Shown here: one piece after another, positions 11,628 through 22,445 of the stretch
How the letters are laid out: the number at the start of each line of letters is the position of its first letter
Numbering within the stretch: the stretch's first letter is position 1
NCBI GenBank assembly: GCA_964057225.1
Contig: OZ059895.1
Span: 15,894,001-15,958,000, forward strand
Direction of reading: 5' to 3'
DNA: 64,000 nucleotides
Source: Auanema rhodensis
Lineage: Eukaryota; Nematoda; Chromadorea; Rhabditida; Rhabditidae
Notes under the pieces: generated by a model
Seen by the model: only the letters and a program-made list of their open reading frames with translations
What the model was told of the DNA's origin: nothing
Database searches by the model: none
Translations under genes and position numbers: made by a program

Positions 11628-11789
11628 AAGGGACGCGCGAACGCATCCCCAAACGCAAAAATTTAGCTGTTGGCGAATCTCAACTCGAGATTGCCATACA
11701 GGTCAGCCCAATCGAAAAGTGCAATGATCAGGCCTCTTCGTAGAGAGCCCGCCTTGATGATCGCGGGCAGCTCCCAGCCAGGTAAGTTT
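11628..11789 (-). ncRNA. U1: U1 snRNA, copy 9
   Basis: U1 body as in copy 1. Its upstream flank has catatcggttt where most copies have catatgggttt, a variant shared with copy 4. Confidence 0.93.
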
Positions 11790-12041
11790 AATGGTCAACT
11801 CAATGAGTCTAACAGGCCATACCTTGTTTGGTATCTCATATCGGTTTCACTTCTTTTTAATATATGAACTTGAGGGAAAACATTCGGAATGTCTTTGATT
11901 GCAACTCATGTGGGAAAACCTGTAATCATATTAAAAACCATCCTGTTCACGACCAATTCGCCAATCAAGGAACAATTTTACTGATAATTAACCCTCAGGG
12001 CATTACATGGAAGGATATAAATCCAAGTGGTGCAAAATATT

Positions 12042-12113
12042 CTCCCCGGCCGGGAATTGAACCCGGGTCTCGCATGTGACAGACGCGGATACTCACCACT
12101 ATACTACCGAGGA
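12042..12113 (-). tRNA. tRNA-Asp: tRNA-Asp(GUC), copy 9
   Basis: The tRNA body is identical to copy 1. Confidence 0.95.
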
Positions 12114-12354
12114 CACGTCGCTACACGTTATCAGAATACCAACGTTACGATTCTAAGTCTCTCCCTTAGCTTCAATCATCACAATTTCCTGAAAAGAAAA
12201 ATTGTAGTATAGAAGTAATTTTATAACATGAAGAACAACCGGTCAAGTGCTATTATAATTCAAAAATGAAGTGAGCGTGTGGATGTACGTGGATCTCACG
12301 TGATGCTTTCAAGATATTCTAATCACCAAACATGAAATTTATACTCGAGATTGT

Positions 12355-12516
12355 AAGGGACGCGCGAACGCATCCCCAAACGCAAAAATTTAGCTGTTGG
12401 CGAATCTCAACTCGAGATTGCCATACAGGTCAGCCCAATCGAAAAGTGCAATGATCAGGCCTCTTCGTAGAGAGCCCGCCTTGATGATCGCGGGCAGCTC
12501 CCAGCCAGGTAAGTTT
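12355..12516 (-). ncRNA. U1: U1 snRNA, copy 10
   Basis: U1 body as in copy 1, with the ctcgag flank variant found in copies 5 and 8. Confidence 0.93.
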
Positions 12517-12768
12517 AATGGTCAACTCAATGAGTCTAACAGGCCATACCTTGTTTGGTATCTCATATGGGTTTCACTTCTTTTTAATATATGAACTTGA
12601 GGGAAAACATTCGGAATGTCTTTGATTGCAACTCATGTGGGAAAACCTGTAATCATATTAAAAACCATCCTGTTCACGACCAATTCGCCAATCAAGGAAC
12701 AATTTTACTGATAATTAACCCTCAGGGCATTACATGGAAGGATATAAATCCAAGTGGTGCAAAATATT

Positions 12769-12840
12769 CTCCCCGGCCGGGAATTGAACCCGGGTCTCGC
12801 ATGTGACAGACGCGGATACTCACCACTATACTACCGAGGA
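12769..12840 (-). tRNA. tRNA-Asp: tRNA-Asp(GUC), copy 10
   Basis: The tRNA body is identical to copy 1, with the cgtagct flank variant. It is the last tRNA in the array; the final partial unit holds only a U1 gene. Confidence 0.95.
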
Positions 12841-13081
12841 CACGTAGCTACACGTTATCAGAATACCAACGTTACGATTCTAAGTCTCTCCCTTAGCTTC
12901 AATCATCACAATTTCCTGAAAAGAAAAATTGTAGTATAGAAGTAATTTTATAACATGAAGAACAACCGGTCAAGTGCTATTATAATTCAAAAATGAAGTG
13001 AGCGTGTGGATGTACGTGGATCTCACGTGATGCTTTCAAGATATTCTAATCACCAAACATGAAATTTATACTAGAGATTGT

Positions 13082-13243
13082 AAGGGACGCGCGAACGCAT
13101 CCCCAAACGCAAAAATTTAGCTGTTGGCGAATCTCAACTCGAGATTGCCATACAGGTCAGCCCAATCGAAAAGTGCAATGATCAGGCCTCTTCGTAGAGA
13201 GCCCGCCTTGATGATCGCGGGCAGCTCCCAGCCAGGTAAGTTT
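13082..13243 (-). ncRNA. U1: U1 snRNA, copy 11 (array edge)
   Basis: The U1 body is complete and matches copy 1. The repeat breaks off at about 13298, only some 55 bases upstream of this copy's 5' end. If the promoter element (PSE) lies about 60 bases upstream, as in other nematode snRNA genes, this copy may have an altered promoter. Confidence 0.92.
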
Positions 13244-13407
13244 AATGGTCAACTCAATGAGTCTAACAGGCCATACCTTGTTTGGTATCTCATATGGGTA
13301 TGACTATTTATAAGAAACTTTGAGCTAAGAAATACATTTATTATTAGAAACAATATACCAATATCAAAAAAAATAAAGACTATTCAACATCAATTTGAAT
13401 AATGAGA

Positions 13408-13886
13408 TTAACGACGACAAACGAAAAATGCAAATCGGCCATTATTTCCTTGTATCTGACCACTTTCCCCGACACGAAGTTCCTTGAGTTCGCCATTTCT
13501 ATCGCGTAAGACGCATGCTAGAACAGAAGATTGAACTATCGTTTAAGCTTGTTCTTCACGTACATTCAATTTGGAAAGAATATGAAGAACCCCTAGAGCG
13601 GCAGTAGAACCGATAGCCCATTTGAGGATGAAGAATATGATCTACATAACTTTGGAAAGGCACATAAGCAGCTTCGGAAGTAAGCCAGTCAGCATAACAC
13701 CCTATGGAAGTATTTAAATTGCTATAACGATGTTAGACGACAAATTAATGTTTTACCGGCTCTACTAATTTCTCCATTTTTGCATTCTTTATAGAAGCTT
13801 CCCTGACGAAAGCGGAAACCTTCCTCACAGCACTGTACTGCTACCAATACGAAAATCAATATACTTCCGTGAGCGAGCCAAGCCAT
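13408..13886 (-). CDS. small secreted cysteine-rich protein, MIG-18-like
   Basis: Three exons joined by eye give a secreted protein of about 127 residues. Exon 1 (13886-13757) starts MAWLAHGSILIFVLVAVQCC, a clear signal peptide. It continues with RQGSFYKECKNGEISRAG. Exon 2 starts at 13701 with CYADWLTSEAAYV and includes GYRFYCRSRG. The last exon reads ESCVLRDRNGELKELRVGES and ends GRFAFFVCRR at the stop 13408-13410. The spacing C...G..I...GCY...G.R..C...CV...G...C resembles the fibronectin type I-like repeat of the nematode MIG-18 family, secreted proteins linked to cell migration. That family link is an inference. The second intron (about 47 nt) ends TTCTAG. The gene begins 110 bp from the edge of the U1 array. 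Confidence 0.6.
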
Positions 13887-15251
13887 ATCTGCACGAATAA
13901 CTTAAGATATGAAGATGAATCTTTCAAAAACAAAAAGAAAATGACTGAACTAAGATTTAGTCATACGAAGCGCCGTTGCAGCTCTGCTTACTGCTGATAA
14001 TGCGGCTCATGCTGTATCTTCTTATTTCACATCCATCTCACTTTTTTAGGAGGTCAATACGATTAATTAACTTTAAGTATCAGCTGCTGTTCAGTCATTT
14101 TTTGGCTGAATATATCCACCTACGTTCACCGAAATAATGCTGATATGTAACTGCTTCTTGAGAGAAAGAAGTTTGAAAGAACGAAAAAAAGTTGGAAAAT
14201 GGATCTGAGCACAATGCTTATCTAAGATCGAAATACAATTTCTTTTGATTTACAACATCCAAGCAGTTTTGTCATTTTTTTCTGATTCCTTCTTAAAAAC
14301 ATTTTTGTTTCAATAAAAATGATTAATTATTGCAGCAACGGCTTTCAATGCTGAAATTTAAAAAATTGCAAGAATGCCACACCAGCGTTGTTAACGTTAA
14401 ATGCTCACGTTCATTCTAATAAACATGAAAACAATATGGCTTAGTATCATGTCGTATACTTCAATTATTTGTAGGAACAAGTTTGAAACATGAATCACAC
14501 AAAGCGAACAATGCTCAAAACGTTAACACGACCTTTCACGAATTTACTGGTCATGATTGTTAGTACGAACTCAATCTTTTTCTCCCCGCCGATTTATTAG
14601 AAGGTGATTCCCTCAAAACACAGTCATAATTCATCAATCGAAGCCAGGTGCAGTCCACGAGCGTTTGCTAACAAACAACTAAGAAGAAACTCGTTTATAT
14701 TCAAAGTGTGGAGACAGAGTGACAAGTGAACAGAAGAAACTTTAATATTTATTAATTGCTGAGAAAAATATTGATATATTCATGATCCACAATATAATTT
14801 TTATTTTTAATCTTTTGAATAACTTCATTCCAAGTGACACCAGGAGATCAGATTTCTGGGAGACGGCCTGTGGTCATTACAAATCCGTATAGGAAACTTT
14901 TCGTTTTTTATGAAGCCAGATGACGTCCGAGTAAATGACCCATGGCGCTCAATCGAAGCGTTGATATGATGCCACAGCGTAGCTATGAAGAAACAATGAT
15001 ACACGTAACGAAGATATCCACATCAGGGATACTGAAGGTGACACAGAGGATGGCAGTTGAGTGAGTGAAACAAACCAAGTTTTAGACAAGAAAAGGCTTA
15101 TAATAAATCATCATCACTTATAGAATATGCAGATTGGCGTAACGAAGATGACTTAAAAATAAAAAAAGAAAGAGAGTGCGAGAGAGAGAGAAAAGAAGAC
15201 AGAGTGAAAGAAAAGGGGCATAATGAACATTAGAAAGAATTTAGAGCTCAA
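13887..15251. other. intergenic region, unassigned
   Basis: AT-rich spacer between two small minus-strand genes. Two stretches, about 14570-14700 and 14830-15060, have higher GC than their surroundings. Neither gives a coding frame, and no RNA family was recognised. From 15160 to 15220 there is a GA-rich simple repeat. Confidence 0.5.
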
Positions 15252-15678
15252 CTATGGAATCTGAAGTTGTGACATAGTTCCTTGAGCTAGCATATGAATG
15301 ACGCGGGTATCTCGCTTAGGAGTTCGTCGCCCATCCCAACACAGATACATGGACCATACAAGTACCATCAAAATTGAAATAACCACGTAGGCAAAACTAA
15401 AAAAAAGCAAATCAATAGTTTGAAAAATCAGTCAAAGCCACAAGCAATCTTTCACGAATAAATCTAATTGAAATCAGATAAAGGAGTTTTAATTGTAAGA
15501 GCTCGAGAGCAAGTACTTGAGGAAGTAATCGCAACTGATGATGATAGCAGGCGGTAAGTGAAGATGAGTGAAAATTAAAAAGAGCCAACCTTATATAAGT
15601 TACAGCCTGCTCTCGAGTCCATATACCAAAAAAGAGTGTCGTTGAGTTTGTGTCGATCCTATCCCCGTTAAATTCCAT
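15252..15678 (-). CDS. 77-residue single-pass membrane protein
   Basis: Two exons (15678-15590 and 15396-15252) join to an exact 78-codon frame across an intron of about 190 nt that ends TTTTTTTTAG. The start ATG lies about 12 bases downstream of an acceptor (TTTTACAG), as in a trans-spliced message. The N-terminal part is MEFNGDRIDTNSTTLFFG, with a possible N-glycosylation site (NST). One transmembrane helix follows, FAYVVISILMVLVWSMYLCW, then a basic cytosolic stretch DGRRTPKRDTR and the tail MSQLQIP. The type I-like layout suggests a small plasma-membrane or vesicle protein. No family was recognised. The donor (GTTGGC) is weak, so the join needs RNA support. Confidence 0.55.
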
Positions 15679-18452
15679 ACATTCTTTTTGTCTGTAAAAT
15701 TAAAAAGATATTATCAAAACTGAATAATTAAAAACTCTTCGGTCCTGACACAATAGATAGATAATCAAAGGTGCAAAAACGAAATGTCAATTGAAATTTC
15801 TCTCATTTTCTTCCTCAATCATTCTTCCAAGCCTTAAACACTGTTCTACACCCAATTTCTCTCTCTCTTTTCCTTCTTCACTCCCTCTCATCTGATCATT
15901 ATCCACATATTACACATCAATAGAAATAAAGCTTGTTACGTTAGAAAGGACAATCCGAATAGTCTACTGCAAGATGCTAACAGTTTACAGAGGTGTGAGA
16001 GAAAGCATGAGCAAGAGAGAAAGTAAGAAGATGACCGCGAAATCGAAACTTGGAAGGATATTCGGCTATACGTTTTCAGAAAAAAAAGATGATGAATAAA
16101 ATTGTAGAGGATAGGAATACGCGTGAAAATGAACAGACGAATGAACTAATAATCTCATCAGCAAACCTGTGATAACAGTTGTTCTACAGAGATATCTAGG
16201 AGTTCGTAGTGACAATTTCGTTAGTGAGACGAAAAAAAGTAACAAGATTGAGAAGAGGAATAAATCTGAAATTGAGTTTCAAACTTGAGTTCGATGACGA
16301 AACAGATTAAACTCCAATGTCCTGCCCTTTCAGTGAAATTGCTTGAAGAATCAGGGAAAATCAAAGGACAATCTGGTTCATTCTGAGAATAATATCGAAT
16401 GATGAGACAAGGCTAGTAAACAATCATAACGGTGTGAGTAGTTCAAAGGTTTTATGAAGAAAAGCATATGTTGTTTCTTAGACGATAAGCAGGGTTAAAT
16501 GTTGAAGTTGATGATGCTCAACACATTCTCTCTCTCTCTCTCTTTCTCTCGCTCTCTCTCTCTCCCTCTCTCTCTCATCTGGCTACTCCTTTGCTGACTC
16601 CTCTCTCTCTCTCTATTTCTCTTATTCGATTTGATTGAGATGGAAGTGCCGCCCACCCTCACAATGAAATAGTCCTCGTTTAAGCTGTAGTGAATTATAG
16701 TATTTTTTGAAGAAAGGTGAGCTGCGAAAGAGAAAATGATCCTGTTTAATGGGCTAGAAATCCAGCAAGAATTTGGATTTGGTGAGAAAAGAACATTGAG
16801 CGAAAGGAGCTATAACTTCCTCATAAATGAATTCATATCATCGCTCAATGTCATACTAAGGAATAAATAATAACTTAAGAAAATGAACATGACGCTAACA
16901 ACAGGAAGAAAGATACAGAGAGAGAAAGAGAGAGAAAGCAAGAAAAAGAAAAAGAGGAAGAGAAAGAGATAAAGTGGAAAATAAAAAAAAGCTTTTAAAG
17001 TTTTTTCACATTCCATGACGTTTGCAAAGAATGTAGACGAAATTAGCTGATAAACATGGACTATTTAATTATTCAGACAAATTATCTAGATCATGAGCCA
17101 AAGTAGTATCCCTTTTGGATACTCATTTTTGGGATTCAAAACAAGCTATAGAAATCGAAAACAAAAGTAGAAAATGGGATTTATGAAGCTACTAGCTACA
17201 CCTATGCGATAAACAATCATCAGAATTTCCCCAAACCTGGGACATAATGGCCGCTATATAGGATGATAGTTCAAAGTCAAACAACATATAAGAAGAAAGC
17301 ACTTAAAGGCTCGGTACTTCATAAAAGGAAAAGCTAGCGGAAGCGAGAACCCGGTTCAATGAGCAGCCGGCTCGATTAATTTATTTTTTTCTTTATGCTA
17401 GACAATGAGGAAAGATAGGAGTATAGTTAAAAGCTAAAAAAGTTCAAAAACCTCTGTTAGCAACAGCACTTATGAGGGCAATAATTTAAAAAAGGAGCAA
17501 GGCTTACAAGGAAGACATTTGAAAAAATCATTTAGCTGTTAATACTCTTTCTCGTTTTCTCTCTTTCTCTCTATTTATCTCAAAGTTTTTCCGGCTTCTA
17601 CTCGAAAAGAGATGAATGATGACTGGATTAAGTCAAGAGTAGGTCAGTAATATTCGAGGCAGGAAGGAGCCGTGACTCTGTAAACTATTAATCAAAGTAA
17701 ACGCCAATTCAGATTCTTAGGAGTAACAGGGATAGTTTAAGCATGACCTACACTCGTACTAAAATCCATATAAAAAACGGACAACGATAAAAATTAACCA
17801 AAAACTTGTACATATGGAGAAGATAAAGATAAAGTAACATCACCACCCGCACGCTTTTTACTTCCCGCTTTCTCTAAATTCTCATTAGAGTGTATTCATG
17901 TTCATGAATCCATAAACTAAAAAGAAAAAGCTCATCATAGTGAAAAGAAAATGATAGAGAAAAAAATAAGGGAAAGAGGGAGAGAAAGAGAGAAATAGGG
18001 AGAGTGAGGGTGAAAGAGGAAGGAAGGGAGACAGATAGTGGGAAGATAGCAAAATAGCAAAAGACAAATCTTTGATCAGTTTTAATAGATGAGACTTCGA
18101 TGCCAGCCTAGATACTCAAACACCAATCTTTATAATTGAATAGAAATTTTAAATTTCCAATTCATTTGGGTTATATTACTAGTAATAAGACTAACGCTTG
18201 GGTATAAATACAAAGGTAAGAAAGAGTGATAAACTTGAAAAAACTTAACGCAGTTCAAGAAATATGAGTCGAAAGAAGCGTTTTTTCGAGATCAAACATT
18301 TTCTATCTGATCTCTTCCTCTTTTATTTCAACTCACTATCCCTCAAGGTGAATTAGAAAACAATAGCATTGAAGAATTTGTAGAGAAAACTAGTTGTCAG
18401 AATAACACTATTCTGGATTAATTTTTAAAACAGAAGAAAAACGAAAACTAAC
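15679..18452. other. purine-rich intergenic region
   Basis: About 2.8 kb without a credible gene. The plus strand is mostly GA-rich (for example about 16915-16970 and 17975-18050), but a CT-rich microsatellite occupies about 16507-16620. Frames here translate to leucine, serine and phenylalanine runs and reflect the simple repeats. Confidence 0.6.
16507..16620. repeat. (CT)n-rich tract
   Basis: About 110 bases of imperfect CT repeats within otherwise GA-rich plus-strand sequence. It is interrupted by a short unique stretch. Confidence 0.9.
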
Positions 18453-20137
18453 CTAATTCACCTTTTCTTCTCTTTTCTTGCTTCGCTCCTCTCTACTATA
18501 TCGATGCTTATAGATTCTGGCCGGTCGCTTATTACTCGTAGGTTTGCCAGATTCCAAAAACTTCATTTGCTGGGCTTTGCGAGCGTCTTCTAGACGAATG
18601 TCTTTGATTACAGCTTTGTAATGCTAAAGGAAATCATTAGGCAGATACAAACAAAATAAAAACTTCAATGAGCGCCTCCTCTTCTTGGACTCGTCCCTTG
18701 TTGCCTTTCCTCTTTGTAAACGATTTTCGAATTGCTTCACCCAAATCCTCTCCCAGAAAATATGACCGAAGCACCGAAGCAGACTGGGCTAAAGGAAGAA
18801 CTCTACGTTGTCCCTCTAATCTTAAAAAATAAAATACTTTTACTTTCTATTTATCTGGTAATTCTTACAAGACATGCTTTTCAACTGGTATTCTATAGGC
18901 TTTTATGTTTTCTTGAATAGCAACTGAATAACTGCTTGTGGATGGATGAGTATCTAGACTAGTGCAAAAGACAACAGCTTTACAACTTATTGGCTCCGCA
19001 GGTAGTACTTCCTTGGCTTTCCATGAAATGAAGATAGCATCTTCTGAAAAATGAATAATTCATTTTAATTTTGATTTGCATATAGAGCGGTTGTGTTTCA
19101 AATTCAACCTTTCACCAACTTTTATCACATGGTAAAACGCTCTTCAAGTTTCGGCTCGTTAATGTTGGTGAAAACAAGTGAGGTGTGAAATTATTTTGTA
19201 AACAAGTAGGTCCGTAACGAAACAGAAGTTGTCTGGAAATTAGATCATTTTTTGATTGAAATCTATCATGTGAATTACTTTTTGGCAATTTCTGACATTT
19301 GTTGATCTGGAGTATAATTAATTGATGTTATATCAAAAGGATTTCGAGAGAGCGAATTGAATTCATGAAGCTTCTGAATTTGGCTGAAAACATAACAGAA
19401 TATTACTATTTGCTCTCCAACCATAACTAACTTCATAAATACTTCTTGAGTTGCAAAGGAAAATTCGTTCAGAAATCTACAATCAATCAGCAATTTCGGC
19501 AGTTCATCTTGAAATGTAGCAGTTCGTATAAAGCGACTTCCGTAAGTTGTTTCTATTCGGTCTAAACGAACAACATCTTTAAAAACTGAAGCAAAACCAA
19601 CTTCTCAATGTAGCATCTTGGAGAAAAATTAAATTTCTGTCTTCTTTGCTTTCATTCTTATTATCAACAACCTTCAAAACAAACTTTAATAATAATTTTG
19701 GATATGAACTAACAAAAGTTGCTGATTTTTCTTCTACATTAAGCTTTTTTAACATTAAAAGATAGTTCGTTCTCTGCTCACAAGTTTTTAACAACATTAA
19801 ACTGTTCCAAATGTCATCCGTTAATTGAGGCAATGAGGTAGAGCCAATAATCTCGAAAAATGCCTGTAAAATGGCCAGATAACGGGTCTCTTTGAGCAAT
19901 GAAAACCTGAATCTCTGTCACCAGCCTTGCAAACTCTTCTTTTTGTGACGGCTTACGAACGTATTTATTTAAAAAATCGCTACTAGGAAGTTCTTTCTCA
20001 ATACTCCTAACCATAGGAGAAGCCGATTGGCACAAAAATCTAATTGAAGCTTGACGCAATAATGCTAGATTAGGATTCAGAATAGATTTAAACATTTCCT
20101 GCAAGAAGTCTGATAATAACCACAACTTTTCGGCTCC
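18453..20137 (-). CDS. unrecognised alpha-helical protein with basic tail
   Basis: A multi-exon gene on the minus strand. The first exon starts at 20137 after an acceptor (GTGTAG) and reads EKLWLLSDFLQEMFKSIL, giving helical, HEAT-like sequence (NLALLRQASIRFLCQ). Further exons give AFFEIIGSTSLPQLTDDIWN, then RLDRIETTYGSRFIRTATF and SLSRNPFDITSINYTPDQQ. A beta-rich stretch follows (EDAIFISWKAKEVL), then PLAQSASVLRSYFLGEDLG. The C terminus is very basic (RIYKHRYSREERSKKREE) and ends at 18453-18455. The first in-frame ATG is at 20095. One join needs a 25-nt intron (19577-19601) or else marks a frameshift. The gene starts only about 300 bp after the phosphotransferase gene on the same strand, so it could be the second gene of an operon. 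A UTP20- or Integrator-like identity was considered but not supported. Confidence 0.6.
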
Positions 20138-20443
20138 CTACACAACGCAAACATATGAAATAATTGAAAATAGTTGAAAGTATCAGAATCAAACAGAAAA
20201 ACATAACAGAACAAAACAAAGATGAAGATTTATTGTGATTTATGAAGAATTTTTAACGAAATAATAAATTTCTTTTGTTAATATTAAAAATATAAAGGCT
20301 TAGTCAAATTGTATTGGCACTTAAACTATTTTGTGATATGTAGCATGGAAATGATTAATGAATAATTTTTTAAAAATATGAGTAAAAATGTTTACAATCG
20401 CATTGTTTTCAATTCTATACCCTAAAATATTTTCCAAAATAAA

Positions 20444-22445
20444 TTAATTTTTCTTGACTAAGTATGAAACATCAAAAGCATGAATCTTGAAGTGAGCGCA
20501 TAACTGACGAACCTGAAAAAAAAATTAAAGTCATCTCCTTTTTGGTACTGACAAGTGAAAGGTTCAATACTTCAAAAAGTTCCATACTCACCACACACAC
20601 GCCATAATGGATATGAAGACCAGTGATAACAATAGTTGACAATCGAAGAAGAGTAAGTTCGAGATTAGGAAGGAGGAAAGAAATGGCTGAAAAAGATAGG
20701 AATTAAACTGTTGAAATGATTAGAGACAAACCTGCGACAGCAATGTAAATAGCTAGCAAAGTATTCCAAACTTTTGCTCTTGTGCTAGACATTTGGGAAA
20801 TTATCAAATGACACTGAAAAGGAAAAGATTGCTTTAACAGAGCCACATTTTTAAAATCTCTTACAGCAATGTTACTGAAGACGGTTCCCACACAGAAGAA
20901 GTACATACGTGGATCTTGATCAATAACATTTCCTACAAACACATGAGAAATTTTTTATGAAAACTGATTTTTGCTCACCTGGAGAATAAGCTGCCCACAA
21001 AACACTGGATACAAACAGAGTAATGATAGGGAACATGGGACGAGACATTTCCATAATATTAGGCTAAAAACCAATAAATTCTTTATAAATAATATTTTTA
21101 AAAAGCTATACCTGCTTAAAAGTCTTAGTTACAGCATACGCTTGCCACATGTTATAACCAGACATTACGAGTGATCCGATGCAACATACTGTAAATCGCA
21201 CTAACTCATAAAACTCAAATGTTACTAAAACTTACAATAAAAGCCAATTTCAAAAGTTGTGGCAAACGTTAATCCTCCGATAACGTAAAACTTGAACCAT
21301 TCATAACCAACGATGTAAGTAAATATATAAACAAAGACAAGTCCCTGATATCAAATAGATGACATAAATCAAGTGACTGAGTAAAAGACTTACATATTGA
21401 CTAGCATCGTATCCCCATGATAAGAACATTACTCCAGTATTATACTTCTCCCAATGAGTAACAATAAAAACTAATTGGACACTGATAAGAATATATAGTA
21501 AATTCAATGGAGGAACACTGAAAATATCATTTCAAAGAGAAGATTAACTACAATCTCTAACCTGAAATCTCCTTTTCCAAATACAGAGAAGATTGTGATT
21601 GTGAAAGGAACGGTGGACCATGAATCCAAACCATGATCAACTGAACAACCGAAATTTATTAAAAATTAATAAAAATGGGGATGGGTACATAGTTCTCCTG
21701 TTGGACCTGAGGCTCCAATTCTACGAGCTTGTTTTCCGTCTGTTCCATCTAATGTATGCCCTAAAAAGGTACAAATAGCAGCGGCCATCCAAAACCTAAA
21801 CAAGCACAAAAAGAAACGTTTCATGTCCTTTTTCATATTACCAATCTGGAATAGGACTCTTTGTTCCAACACTATTCCTATTTAAATCATAGTCCAAAAC
21901 ACATTCCAAAAAGAAACAACCCATTACGAAAGCCCATCCTGTTAGAGTAAGAACGTTGGGCGCAATGGTTCGTGGATAAAACTGAGATCATACTTAGGTA
22001 AATGGATACTATATTAATGATATATATTTAACCTCAACAATCCAATTCCAGAAAGGATGTGAGACATAAACGGAAATAGGGCTGTTATCTATGCAGCAAT
22101 ACTGAAAAAGAAATTACTCATGTTTTTACTTTACAAAAATTGAAAGTAATAAAAGCAAAAAAGGACCTTATATTTATCAAATCCTTTAATCTGCTCTGTA
22201 GATAGGTATTTCTTAGAGAAAAGACCCATTGTGTCGTGTTCTCTCGTAATTTCACAATCTTAAAACTTATTATGAGGAAAGCATATGGAATCAAGAAAGT
22301 TTGAAAGGAGGAAAGCAAAAAGTCATATTAATACGATGGGATAATAGAAAAAATAAAGGATCGGCTTTTCACCTTTATTCAAAATAGGAACAAGATCATT
22401 TAAATCATTTTGATTTAACTCAGACTTCACTTCCACATCTTGCAT
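20444..22445 (-). CDS. CEPT1: choline/ethanolamine phosphotransferase
   Basis: Transfers phosphocholine or phosphoethanolamine from a CDP-alcohol to diacylglycerol, the last step of the Kennedy pathway, in the ER or Golgi membrane. The catalytic CDP-alcohol phosphotransferase motif is present across an exon join: [15 protein letters not shown], then GELFDHGLDSW. This matches DG..AR........G...D...D. Other exons carry [14 protein letters not shown] (start of the conserved region), [14 protein letters not shown], several membrane helices, and the end [18 protein letters not shown]...SYLVKKN. A minimal start is the ATG at 22229. An upstream exon from 22445 ([19 protein letters not shown]) joins in frame across an intron of about 100 nt and is preferred here. 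Choline versus ethanolamine preference cannot be told. Confidence 0.85.

Larger units (their letters stand above)
5525..13298. repeat. 727-bp tandem array carrying U1 snRNA and tRNA-Asp genes
   Basis: About 10.6 nearly identical 727-bp units lie head to tail; equivalent points recur exactly every 727 bases. Every complete unit contains one U1 snRNA gene and one tRNA-Asp gene, both on the minus strand. In transcription order the U1 gene starts about 250 bp beyond the end of the tRNA gene of its neighbouring unit. The left edge is a degenerate copy (about 5525-5600) that has lost most of its tRNA gene. The right edge breaks off just upstream of the last U1 gene, after the shared bases tcatatgggt. 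Frames of 61, 65 and 71 codons repeat with the unit but overlap the RNA genes and are not credible proteins. Confidence 0.97.

Noticed and set aside
6048-12939. Repeated 61-, 65- and 71-codon frames on the plus strand of the 727-bp array
   Set aside because: They run antisense through the U1 and tRNA genes and owe their conservation to the repeat and those RNAs.
18453-20137. Identification as UTP20 or an Integrator subunit
   Set aside because: The basic tail and helical repeats are suggestive, but no diagnostic motif was found and the length does not fit a complete UTP20.
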